From Mixophyes australis (taxonomy: Eukaryota > Chordata > Amphibia > Anura > Limnodynastidae): a DNA stretch of 64,000 bases. The notes under the pieces are model-generated. The model had not been told where the DNA came from. It did no database searches and saw nothing but the letters and a program-made list of their open reading frames with translations. The stretch is from positions 129,207,500-129,271,499 of the forward strand of contig JAVHZZ010000005.1 of assembly GCA_036250195.1 (NCBI GenBank), read 5' to 3'. Positions 55,080-64,000 of the stretch are shown one piece after another (within the stretch, counting starts at the first letter, position 1; every line of letters begins with the position of its first letter). The position numbers and the translations under genes were made by a program.

Positions 55080-55445
55080 AACAACTAGTCTTTGTAGAAA
55101 GCTTCAGACAGCCAGTTGCTGGCAACCATGACTGTTTTTCACCATTTACATTAGCCAAACCAACGACCTCTTCTGGTTTTGGAAACAGCTCTTGCTCTCG
55201 TGCATCGGATCTCCTGTGTTCATCCATCAGCTCAGTGTACTAGTATGTCCAGTATTTTGCTTTGACATAATTTTCATTACTAGACAGAGAGCAAGGACGC
55301 TTGTTCCACATCTCCACAAAAGTTGAGGTGGCAGCTGCTGACTTCAAAGGGGAAACAGAAATGGCATCAGCAATGACAGTTGAACCTACTTGGCCGAGAA
55401 GCTGAACTGAGATGGTATTCCAGTAGATCTTCAGAAAAACCATGT
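55080..55445 (-). pseudogene. Unidentified protein-like remnant
   Basis: The minus strand from 55443 reads about 67 codons to a stop at about 55240. It continues in the same frame to about 55082 with plausible protein text: VGSTVIADAISVSPLKSAAA, EMWNKRPCSLSSNENYVKA, then TELMDEHRRSDAREQELFPK and LSTKTSC before a stop. With a single in-frame stop over about 120 codons, this looks like a real former coding sequence rather than chance. I do not recognise the family. It could be an unknown transposon protein or a retrocopied host gene. No introns, poly-A tail or target duplication were identified. Confidence 0.4.
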
Positions 55446-55694
55446 CCTTGCTGTGATGACACTCCGCTGTACTACTCTGTAATTTCCTACTGCCTTCATA
55501 AAGGTTTTATATCTGTGAAACATGTGGGGGGTAGAGCACAGAGCTGATCTAAATGGCACACCACTATAATGATAGAATGATGTAAAAAAAAAAATCAGAA
55601 CAGTTTTAAACATTTTGCTCATCTCTGGTTGTACACCATTGCACTAAAGCAATTTTAAAGACAAAGTTATAACTAATCCTCTAAATAAACAATG

Positions 55695-55712
55695 TGGGCC
55701 TGATTCATTAAG
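55695..55712. repeat. GGGCCTGATTCATTAAGG repeat terminus
   Basis: The same word, as AGGACCTGATTCATTAAGG, occurs at about 57398-57416, also upstream of a Tc1-like fragment. Both may be ends of one common amphibian repeat. Confidence 0.5.
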
Positions 55713-55794
55713 GATGTAGGTAAAACATCCATATTCAACAAGAGATATATTGTCAGATCCACTTGTAGTTGAATACAGAAGCAGTCAATAGAAG

Positions 55795-56375
55795 ACGGCA
55801 ATAAAGGAATACACATGGCACCAACAATATTCAGGTAGGCTGTGGTTTTTATTGATGCTCAATTGGTGTTAAGGGGCCTAATGTGTGCCAAGAAAGCATT
55901 CTTCACACCATTCCCCACTATCACCAGCCTGCAAAATTGACGCAAGGCAGGATGGATCCATGGATTCATGTTGTTTACCCCAAATTCTGCATGTTGCAGC
56001 AGAAAATGAGATTCATCAAACAAGGCTCATTTTTTTCCTATCTTCAACTGTCCAGTTTTGGTTCCCACTGTAGCCTGAGTTTTCTGTTGTTAGCAGAGTG
56101 GTCATCTGCGTCCGTAGCCCATTAACTACAAAGTTCGACTTGCTGTGCATTTAAACATGCATCAATCCCTGGAGATACTCAAACCACAAAGCACCAACAA
56201 TAATTCCACAGTCAAAATCACTTAGATCACATTTTTCCCCAGTTTGGTGTTTGATCCGTACAACAAATTAAATTCTTGACCACGTCTAAATGCATTTATG
56301 CATTGTGCTGCTGCCATTAGCAAGCAGGTGGCCAGGTGTACCTAATAAAGTGGCCACTGAGTACACATAATTAGA
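55795..56375 (-). pseudogene. Tc1-like transposon fragment (minus)
   Basis: The plus-strand text CACCAACAATATTCAGGTAG, then GTGTGCCAAGAAAGCATTCT, GGCAGGATGGATCCATGG and ATGTTGTTTACCCCAAATTC is the antisense of a Tc1-type transposase middle and N-terminal part. The right end GGTGTACCTAATAAAGTGGC then CACTGAGTAC is the known terminus of that family. The coding is full of stops. The C-terminal catalytic part is missing on the left (cut near 55795). Confidence 0.7.
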
Positions 56376-57170
56376 CCCATCTGCTGCAGTATTTATTTCA
56401 CTGAAACTGAAATATTTGAGAGTCTGAGTCTGAAAGCCATAATGAATCTCTGATAATGAAAATTAATCTGGAGTATCACAATGGCTATTTAGTTTTCCTC
56501 TTCATCAAAAGGCACTTTTCTATCATATCAAAATCTGTTCCAAAATATTCACCTATCTCCATATTTGGATGCCAAAATTCATTCTTTTTGCTCCCAGTCC
56601 TACTCTAACTGCATTAAACAGCTTAATAAATTAACCATCTCAGCTCTTTTCAAATAGTATATATTCTGCAAAATAACTTAAAATGGAAGATTGTAATGCC
56701 GAAACTTGGCATCTCTGGACTATTCCACTGTAAAACTTAATTCTGATTATATAAAGTCTAAACATACTGATGTACTGAATTTTTAAAGCATATTGTACAT
56801 TTTGTACTTTTGCACTTGTGACTCATTGCCCATCAAACACTAATATTTTCACACTGCAAATATATTTTCTTACTTGTTAAAACCTAATCAGTAGAAAGTG
56901 TTTCTGGAATATTTAGTAATCCCAAACATTTCACATACATCATTAAAAGTACCTCTCTGTTTGAGGGATAAAGGGAGAGCTGAGTTTGTTTTATATAGAT
57001 TTTGTCTTTTATATTATATAATATTAATTATATTATATTAATTTCTAAAGTCAAAGGCGCTGCACATGTGTTGCTAAGGTAACCTAATTGAATAGGTCTA
57101 AGAGTTTAGCAACAAAAGTATTATTACATGTGCAATTTGCATATATTTTGTAACACTATGTAAAAAAGAC
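56376..57170. other. AT-rich non-coding, nothing recognised
   Basis: No frames or repeat ends recognised. ATTATATTATATAATATTAA-like low-complexity text lies at about 57010-57040. Confidence 0.4.
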
Positions 57171-57172
57171 TA

Positions 57173-57258
57173 GGGGTTAAATGTATTAATGTCCGGATTC
57201 TTCAACTCCGGCTGAACACACCGGAGTTGAAGAATCCGGACATTAATACATTTACCCC
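57173..57258. mobile_element. 86-bp foldback MITE, TA flanks
   Basis: The arms 57173-57211 and 57221-57258 are exact reverse complements except for one extra T in the left arm (GGGGTTAAATG against CATTTACCCC). The loop is 9 bases. TA flanks both sides (57171-57172, 57259-57260). The end GGGG(T)TAAATGTATTAA resembles that of the MITE at 17503. Confidence 0.93.
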
Positions 57259-57479
57259 TAGGTTACAGATTTATGTGATATTTATGTTAGAAACACATGC
57301 TGATAAATAGTTAATAAATGAATATGACTTGGAAGCCAATGGAAATAAACCATATTCTGAAGCAATAAATATTTAGGCATAAGAAGGAAAAACATGCAGG
57401 ACCTGATTCATTAAGGCATGCAAAACAAACGTAAATTGTATTTTTTTTTTTAAACGTACGGAATTCGGGCATATCACAA

Positions 57480-57815
57480 GGCACACCTCATCTGAAGCTG
57501 GTTCCACGAACATGACAATGAGTATAGTGTTGTCCAATGGCATCTACATTTACCAGGTCCCAATAGAGCACCTTTGGGATGTGGTAGAATGGGAGATTCA
57601 TAGCATGAATGTGCAGCCAACAAGTCTGCAGCAATCGTGTGATGCTATCATTTCATCATGGACCAATATTTCTAGGGAAGATTTTCAGCACCCTATTGAA
57701 TCTATACCACAAGGAATTCAGGTTGTTCTGGGGGCAAAGGGCGATCTTACCAAATACTTAAAAGGTGTACCTGATAAAGTAGCTAGTGAGTGTACATTAT
57801 ACTAACCACAACTGA
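57480..57815 (+). pseudogene. Tc1-like transposase C-terminus (plus)
   Basis: The frame contains PIEHLWDVVEWEIHSMNVQP then TSLQQSCDAIISSWTNISRE (about 57560-57670), the catalytic-E block and C-terminus of a Tc1-type transposase. The expected D-L-N before P-I-E is frameshifted. EAGSTNMTMS corresponds in another frame to the preceding W-F-x-E-H-D-N-E block. The end GGTGTACCTGATAAAGTAGC then TAGTGAGTGTA is the family terminus, as at 56337. Confidence 0.75.
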
Positions 57816-57889
57816 ATATTTTCTGTCTGTAAATCCAGTCAAGTAAATACTCTAAAGGTGTTTCTAATTACTGTAATGTACTTTTAGGA

Positions 57890-58430
57890 GTGATGTACGT
57901 TATACCGATGCTGATAATTCAGATAATCTGTATAGCAACAAAATAAGCCTTTTTATAAATAAGACAGATCACATGTGACACGCCTGCTCCACTGCTCCTA
58001 TACATTATGAATGCAGCAAATGCCTGCACTTGGAATTGACATCACTTACAATGCAGAAAGTGGGATTTGGTGTTTTAAAGCGTCAATGCCAGGAGAGTAA
58101 ACCTAACGCTAATCCTAACCCTAGCACTAATGGTAACCCTAACCCTAATCTTAACCCTAACCCATACCCTTAAAGTACTTTATCTAGGCGATGGGTCCTT
58201 GCATTGGCGCTTTAAAACCAAAAATGTCACTTTCTGCATTGTAAGTGCTGTCAATTCCAAGTGCCGGCATTTGCTGCATACGGAATGTATAGGAGTCATG
58301 GTGCAGGCATATAGTCTGTCTTATTTATAGTAAGACAGTATATATTGGTATTATTGGAATCAGCTTTTTTTTTCAATCATTATACCGATTGTCGGAATTA
58401 TAAGCTTCGATATAATGACTACCACCCCTT
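57890..58430. mobile_element. Large foldback element with telomere-like CCCTAA core
   Basis: Left arm words (TATACCGATGCTGATAATTC, CTCCTATACATTATGAATGC, GCAAATGCCTGCACTTGG, CATCACTTACAATGCAGAAA) reappear inverted on the right (TTTCTGCATTGTAAGTGCTG, CCAAGTGCCGGCATTTGC, TGTATAGGAGTCATGG, TTATACCGATTGTCGG). The centre (58103-58170) is a degenerate array of TAACCC/CCCTAA words. It ends ATAATGACTACCACC like 51150-51530. No coding. Confidence 0.85.
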
Positions 58431-58807
58431 TTTAACAATTACAGTCATAATGGTCTGTGAAACAAGCATCTAGTTCTAATTATTATAATATAGAGAGTAA
58501 CACTTTTCTATTTGTTAACCAAAACTTATAATCACTTTTCTATTCAGTCTAATAAATAAATATCTTTTTCATTTCCCCAATAGTTGATTCATAATTTTGT
58601 AGTTTGTATTTTACCAGTTGTGACAAAAATGTCTTTTCTCCAAGATTTGCTTTTTTTCAGTCTAATAATTGCTGCAAAAGGTATAATACCAATTGTACCA
58701 AACACAAAAAAGTAATAAAACATTACTTGCAAACTAATTAGTAACAAATAAATTTACAATTAAATAAAGAAGATCATTTATGCTTAAAACAAAACCAAAG
58801 TAAAACC
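58431..58807. other. AT-rich non-coding, nothing recognised
   Basis: No frame or family recognised. Confidence 0.4.
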
Positions 58808-59084
58808 ATAGTTGCCTACTCTCCCGGAATGTCCGGGAGACTCCCGAATTTTTAGGAGTTCTCCCGGACTCCCGAGAGAGCAGGCAAAAATTCTGGATCC
58901 AGGTTTCGGCATTGTTGAAGATGATGGGGGCGAGGCTAAATGTGTCATAGTGGCCCCGCCCCCTGCTGCGATTGGCTAAAATGGCCTGATAATGACTGGG
59001 GCGGAGCCTCATGGTGCCCGCATGTGGCCACGCCCCCCTCGACGGACCCCCTCCCGGAAAGCTACCTGCAAAAGTAGACAAGTA
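58808..59084. mobile_element. Short DNA element with CTCCCGG-rich ends
   Basis: It begins ATAGTTGCCTACTCTCCCGG and ends AAGTAGACAAGTAT, an imperfect inverted pair (ATAGTTGCCTACT against ATACTTGTCTACT). Inside, CTCCCGGAATGTCCGGGAG and CTCCCGGACTCCCGAGAG are nested palindromes. I recognise this as a frequent amphibian repeat. Superfamily not determined. Confidence 0.65.
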
Positions 59085-59774
59085 TAAGTAAAACAACAAA
59101 AGCAAATAAACAAAACAAAGGGTGGATCTCTGCAACTATGGGTTCCATAGCAAAATTTGGGGAAGGGGCCAGATGATGCAGCTCTATCCTACTGCTCCAA
59201 CGCTCTGAAAAGAGAGGGGGCTTCTTCTGAGCATGCACAACCAGCAGAGTCTCACCGGCAGCATAGGGCTCTTGGATGAAGGGGGGGTATTGCTGGACAA
59301 CCCTCACCTCCAGGCCCCATCGCAGCTGCACTCTCTTCACTCACAGTAATGATGGCACTGAACAAAGCTTACAAACACCTAGATCCCATTAGGCTTTTCA
59401 AACCAGAGAGATATCATGGTTATTCTGATAGTGGATTTAGCCAGCTAAATCCACTAGCTAAAGTTACTGTAGGAGACAATATTTTTTTAACAGAAAATAG
59501 ATTTGAAATTGCCTGAATTGTTTGTAAACAACTGTTTGAATGATATATTCATCTATATTTATATTCCCAAACTAGCAAAGCAAATCAAGATATGTCAAAT
59601 ACATGTCTCATAGTTTCAAAGACAATTAGATCACACACTGGCTGTATGCATACTAAAAACTGCAACATCCACGTAAGCTAATGGAGGTGCAATCCTGCTG
59701 TAGCTGTATTTTAAATGTATTTGGATTTACATGACTGAACTATTAATCCTATGTACTCTTATCTCAAACAATAT
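59085..59774. other. Unassigned; contains a 92-codon minus frame of unknown status
   Basis: The minus frame 59340-59062 has no recognisable domain and ends in a hydrophobic stretch that may be chance. No conserved context. The rest is A+T-rich. Confidence 0.35.
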
Positions 59775-60099
59775 TAGAGATGGGCGGGTCCCATTCCCCG
59801 AGAACCGAACCCACCCGAACTTTGGGTATCCGAGTACCGAGCCAAGTAGGCTCTCCCGCACGCTCGGAATCCAAATCGAGGCCAAACGTCATCGTGACAT
59901 CATCGGATCTCGGGGCTCGTTTCTCGCGATACTTGAAGATTATAAATACACGCGTCCACAGCAATCCATTTGACAGAGGGAGAGAGCAGGGTGTAGTCAC
60001 AGGCTGATTAGAGCAGGGACAGAGAATACAATATTCTTATTCCAATTGAGCTATCAAAAATCGCTAGAGGAGGATAGAGGATTTTTATTTTTCAATATT

Positions 60100-60720
60100 T
60101 GGCACTCCCCAGTGCTTTTGGGGTGTCCCCCATAATTGTGCATAAATATTTCTGGCTGTCAAAATTACTATCTGTCAGCAGTATCTACCAAATAATTTGT
60201 AGCACTCCCCAGTGCTTTTGGGGTGTCCCCCATAATTGTGCATAAATATTTCTGGCTGTCAAAATTACTATCTGTCAGCAGTATCTACCAAATAATTTTT
60301 AGTACTCCCCAGTGCTTTTGGGGTGTCCCCCTTATTGTGCATAAATCTTTCTGGCTGTCAAAATTACTATCTATCACCAGTATCTACCAAATATTTTTTA
60401 GCACTCCCCAGTGCTTTTGTGGTGTCCCCCATAATTGTGCATAACTCTTTCTGGCTGTCAAAATTACTATCTGTCAGCAGTATCTACCAAATAATTTGTA
60501 GCACTCCCCCATAGGAGTAGGTAGGTGTCCCCCATAATTGTGCATGAATATTTCTGGCTGTCAAAATTACTATCTGTCAGCAGTATCTTACCAAATAATT
60601 TTTAGCACTCCACAGTGCTTTTGGGGTGTCCCCCATAATTGTGCATAAATATTTCTGGCTGTCAAAATTACGATCTGTCAGCAGTATCTTACCAAATAAT
60701 TTTTAGCACTACAAGTGCTT
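60100..60720 (+). repeat. 100-bp tandem array (six copies) in hAT-B
   Basis: Units begin GCACTCCCCAGTGCTTTTGG at about 60102, 60202, 60302, 60400, 60501 and 60605, with a partial seventh ending at 60720. Each contains ATAATTGTGCATAA and TTTCTGGCTGTCAAAATTAC. The transposase ATG follows ten bases later. Confidence 0.95.
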
Positions 60721-60730
60721 AGGGCTGAGA

Positions 60731-63700
60731 ATGGATTCAAAGCAGTCCATATATGAGCAGAATGAGCAACCAGGTTCTGTCACCAGTCCTGATGTTAGTG
60801 TTCCCAGTACGTCATCTGGGCAAGGCGATGTCAAACTACACAGTGTTTCGAAATCAATCCAAAAAACAAAACAAAAAAAAAAACTTACTGTGTTGAAGCG
60901 AAAAAGAAGTGTTACTGAGCAAAAGTTAAGTGCCGATAAAAAAAAAATTGCCAACATGCCATTCTACACAGGCAGTGGCAAAGAGAGAATGAGGCCTTCA
61001 CCTTTGGCTATTAGTGGCAGATCCCAAAAAGTTACCGAGCCTACAATTGGTGCACAACTTCTGTTACGTGTCAAAGCCGTGCTGCAAGATAACAGTAAGG
61101 CATTAGAGGATAATGTTTGCTCTGATTCACAAATGACACCAATCCCTGTGGAGAGTCCATCCAACAGTGGGATGTCTAATCGTGAGCATTCTGCTGATGT
61201 GTGCCTTAATAGCCCGAGTGTAGCCAAATTGAGGATGCCATTTTGGAATTAGAAGAGGATGAGGGGGAGATTTGTGTAGGCAACGAGGGCGCTAATGAGG
61301 ATGTTGATGAGGTTGTTAGTGTAAGTCCTGCACCAATGGCAGCAGTTCTGGCACGTGACAAGAAAAAGGCCATTGTCATGCCTGGGCATAAAACAAAAAA
61401 TTCCACTTCTTATGTGTGGAATTATTTCTACCCAAATCCAGACAACAATTGTATAGCCATTTGTAGTGTATGTCAAGCCACAGTCAGTCGAGGGAGGGAC
61501 CTTAACCATCTTGGAACCTCGTCTATGTTACGCCATTTAACGAGAGTTCATGGCAAAGTGTTGGGAAAAGCTGAAAGTTCTTCCAAAAAAATTACAAGCA
61601 CTCCAGCATCAGCTAAGAACATCTGGTCACCGACATCCCGACGGCCACAAAATACACCCACCACACCATCCTCATCAATATCCTCAGTAGCGCTCGGAGT
61701 TAGCCCGGCATCCCACTTAAGGCTGGATGACTCCTGCACTATTATTGATTCCTCTGAAGAAAGCGTTAGTCCCACTGCTGCTGCTGTTGCTGCTGCTGGG
61801 GTGAATCGTCATCCCAGAGGCAGGTCAAGAAAATAAGCAGTCCTACATTTCAGCAATTAACTGTGAAACAATCATTTGCGAGGGGAAGCAAATATGACAG
61901 CAGTCACCCAGTCGCTGAGCGAATCACAGACGCCATGGCTGCAATGTTAGTGTTGGATCTGCGTCCAATCTTCACAATAAACGCAGCTGGTTTTTCACAG
62001 TTAATTGAGGTTTTGTGTCCACGTTACAGAATACCATTTCTCCCGTAAAGCAATTCCACAACTATACCAAAAAGTGTGTAAAAATGTAGAGATTGCGCTG
62101 AAAAATGCCATTCTGCCCACTGTCCACTTAACCACAGATATGTGAACAAGTGGAAGTGGCCAAACCAAAGACTATATGACTGTGACAGCCCACTGGGTTG
62201 GTCATTCACCTTCACCAGCAGGAACAGCAGCAGCATGTACACCACTACGTAACATTTGTCACAGGCAGGCCACTCTTTGTATCACCGGCTTCACTAACAG
62301 GCATACGGCTGACAATTTGTTACGCAAACTGAGAGATGTGATTGATGCATGGCTTATACCACTCGGACTCTCCCCAGGGTATGTCATTTCAGATAAGGCC
62401 AACAATATAGTGCGAGCATTACAGCTGGGTGATTTCCAACACATTCCCTGTTTTGCTCACACCATCAACTTGGTGGTGCAGAGCTTCCTACGAAATAACC
62501 GTGAGGTGCAGGAGATACTATTGGTGGCCCGTAAAATTTCAGGCCATTTCAGTCATTCAGCCACAGCATGTAGGAGATTATAGCAGCTCCAAGAGCAGTT
62601 TAACTTGCCCTGCCACCAACTTAAGCAAGAGGTGGTAACTAGGTGGAATTCCACCCTGTACATGCTTCAGAGGATGGAGGAACAGCGCAAAGCCATCCAA
62701 GCATATTGCACAAACCATGACATTGGGAAAGGAGTGGGGATGTATTTCACTCTTGCACAGTGGGGAATCCTTTCAGTGCTGTGCAAGGTGCTGAAACCAT
62801 TTGAAGTTGTGATGTGTGAAGTGAGTGCAGACTCTGCTAGTTTGAGCCAAGTCATTCCTTTAGTCTAAACTATTGGAAAAGCAGCTTGAGAAAATGAAGG
62901 AGGAGCTGAAAGCAAGCAATTCAGCAAAGTATGTTGGCCTTGTCGATCATTCGCTTCACAATGATCCTCGAGTTATTAAGATCTTGAACTCGGATCAGTA
63001 TGTTTTGGCCACTGTGCTTGATCCAAGGTTTAAGACCAACATTGAGTCTTTACTTGTAAATGAGCGAGATGGGAACTTTTGCAAGGAGCTATTGCTCAGC
63101 AAGTTGGCCGCTGAACTGAGCCTCGGCTTGACGACGTGTCCTCCTTCACTTCCTCAAGCTGCTGCTGCTGCTCGTAAAAATTAAATTTCCCAAAAAGAAG
63201 CAGGGAAGACGCAGGGGGCAGACCAGAACAATTTACCATCTAGGCTGGTTTGAAGGATTTTTCAAAAAAATTTGTCACTTTGCCCATAACTCCATCCAAT
63301 ACGAGTATAAACATGCAAAGGATGGTGGAGGATTACTTTCAAGAGGTAGTTGATATGGAAATGTCAGATAGTCCCTTTCCTTACTGTGAAGAAAAGCAGG
63401 CCTTTTGGAAACCCATGTACAAACTTTCTTTTCAATACTTAAGCTTCCCACCCTCCAGTGTGTACTCTGAAAAAGTAAACACTGGGCACAGCCGGGAACC
63501 TAGTGAGTGATCGCCGTAGGAGGTTACTTCCAAAAAATGTGGAGAAAATGATGTTCATAAAAATGAACTACATCTTCCACGAGGAAGGCCTTTACCATCA
63601 AAGACATCCTAGCACTGACAGTTCTCTAATGGCGGACTCAAGCGGAGTTGAATTGATAGTCTGTGATGATGATGTACACACTGATGAGGGTGATGATGAT

Positions 63701-63745
63701 GCTGAAGATGATGACGATAAAATCTTTTTAAAACTTTCTATATAA
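60731..63745 (+). pseudogene. hAT-B transposase with BED zinc finger and hATC domain
   Basis: From ATG 60731 a basic N-terminus (KTKQKKKLTVLKRKRSV; NMPFYTGSGKERMRPSP, shared with hAT-A) runs to about 61250. After a frameshift comes MPGHKTKNSTSYVWNYFYPN and the BED finger (CSVCQATVSRG, HLGTSSMLRHLTRVH). A frameshift near 61836 leads to the core: KQSFARGSKYDSSHP, LTTDM followed by a stop in place of W (about 62142), then GSGQTKDYMTV, VISDKANNIVRALQL, CFAHTINLVVQ, a stop at 62581, and TRWNSTLYMLQRMEEQRKA. hATC pieces: LEKMKEELKASNSAKYV, TVLDPRFKTNIESLL and, at the end, RRRLLPKNVEKMMFIKMNYI with an acidic tail. The S-E-R-V-F-S block is replaced by unrelated text near 63460-63500. Inactive. Confidence 0.93.
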
Positions 63746-64000
63746 GTGTAGGGTGTAATCTACCCCCAAATAGAAAAGGGACTTGGGGAATTTTTATATC
63801 ACTTACAGTCTTGATAGGCTGCTGTTTTGTCAATTTCACAATAAGGGTAGGGTGTCATACACAGACAGACACCAAACTGCCTTTGTCCATTTTGTTTTAT
63901 ATTCTACAGTCTAGACCGGCTGAATTGTTTTTTATTTTACTACTAGTGGAGAGGGGGTCAGATACAAACAGACACCAAACTGCCCTTGTCCATTTCGTCC
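63746..64000 (+). repeat. hAT-B 3' subterminal region with start of a tandem repeat
   Basis: GGTGTCATACACAGACAGAC plus ACCAAACTGCC at about 63848-63880 recurs as GGTCAGATACAAACAGACAC plus CAAACTGCC at about 63956-63986, about 106 bp apart, each followed by TTGTCCATTT. The array continues past the window. Confidence 0.8.

Larger units (their letters stand above)
59775..64000 (+). mobile_element. hAT-B: second BED-finger hAT copy (runs off right edge)
   Basis: It starts TAGAGATGGGCGGGTCCC at 59775, matching in outline the right tip of hAT-A (CAGTGATGAGCGGGCTC on its coding strand). In order: 5' GC-rich zone, 100-bp tandem array (60100-60720), transposase (60731-63745), then a 3' zone with a repeat of about 105-110 bp. 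The left flank for the target duplication would be AACAATAT (59767-59774). The right end is outside the window. Confidence 0.9.

Noticed and set aside
58103..58170. Interstitial telomere (chromosome fusion scar)
   Set aside because: The TAACCC words are degenerate and lie exactly in the middle of an inverted-repeat element, so a transposon origin explains them better.
59062..59340. 92-codon minus frame as a host exon
   Set aside because: No splice context, domain or conserved neighbour could be seen. A frame of this length is expected by chance in 64 kb.

Overview
This window looks like intergenic, transposon-packed DNA from a large vertebrate genome. An amphibian, most likely a frog, fits best. 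The evidence is the mixture of elements: CR1, L2 and Tx1-like LINEs, two Penelope-like elements with GIY-YIG endonuclease, Ty3/gypsy LTRs, an endogenous retrovirus, at least four hAT elements, Tc1-like fragments, and the palindromic MITE family that starts GGGGCTAAATTTACTAAGC. The species call is inference. I found no convincing host gene, no rRNA, no tRNA and no CRISPR. Almost every protein-like stretch is a decayed transposable-element gene, so most coding entries are labelled pseudogenes.

Left part (1-11.4 kb): the start of a Ty3/gypsy gag and its LTR (minus strand) are followed by a Tx1-like LINE scrap and then a CR1 LINE that ends at about 11,396. The CR1 has been opened twice. A 954-bp hAT sits at 3761-4714. 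A Penelope-like element sits at 4921-10536, bounded by a perfect 15-bp target duplication. That Penelope element was itself opened by a 2.6-kb hAT at 5517-8127, flanked by a perfect 8-bp duplication.

Middle-left (11.4-25.9 kb): after a probable solo LTR there is a broken endogenous retrovirus, 14530-24650. It has two LTRs, a tRNA-Pro type primer site, the N-terminal part of Gag and remnants of RNase H and integrase. A 4.6-kb autonomous-type hAT with a BED-finger transposase (minus strand) landed inside it, and a MITE then landed on the first two bases (TA) of that hAT.

Middle (25.9-38.4 kb): Tx1-type LINE pieces, an L2 LINE, LTR fragments, a Ty3/gypsy reverse-transcriptase piece, a LINE tail and several short inverted-repeat elements.

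Right (38.4-64 kb): a second Penelope-like element (about 38.5-47.5 kb, minus) is split by a near full-length, GC-rich L2 (40857-45186, minus). Next come a solo LTR that entered a TA microsatellite, a long perfect hairpin, Tc1-like fragments, a Penelope terminal-repeat fragment, another L2 with an almost open reverse-transcriptase frame (52.0-54.1 kb), four MITE-like inverted-repeat elements, and a second copy of the BED-finger hAT family (plus strand) that runs off the right edge.

The genes do not form a pathway. What can be read is insertion order. The most informative points are the nested stacks with their target duplications, tandem arrays placed just upstream of both hAT transposase genes, and shared stem-loop motifs in the Penelope terminal regions.
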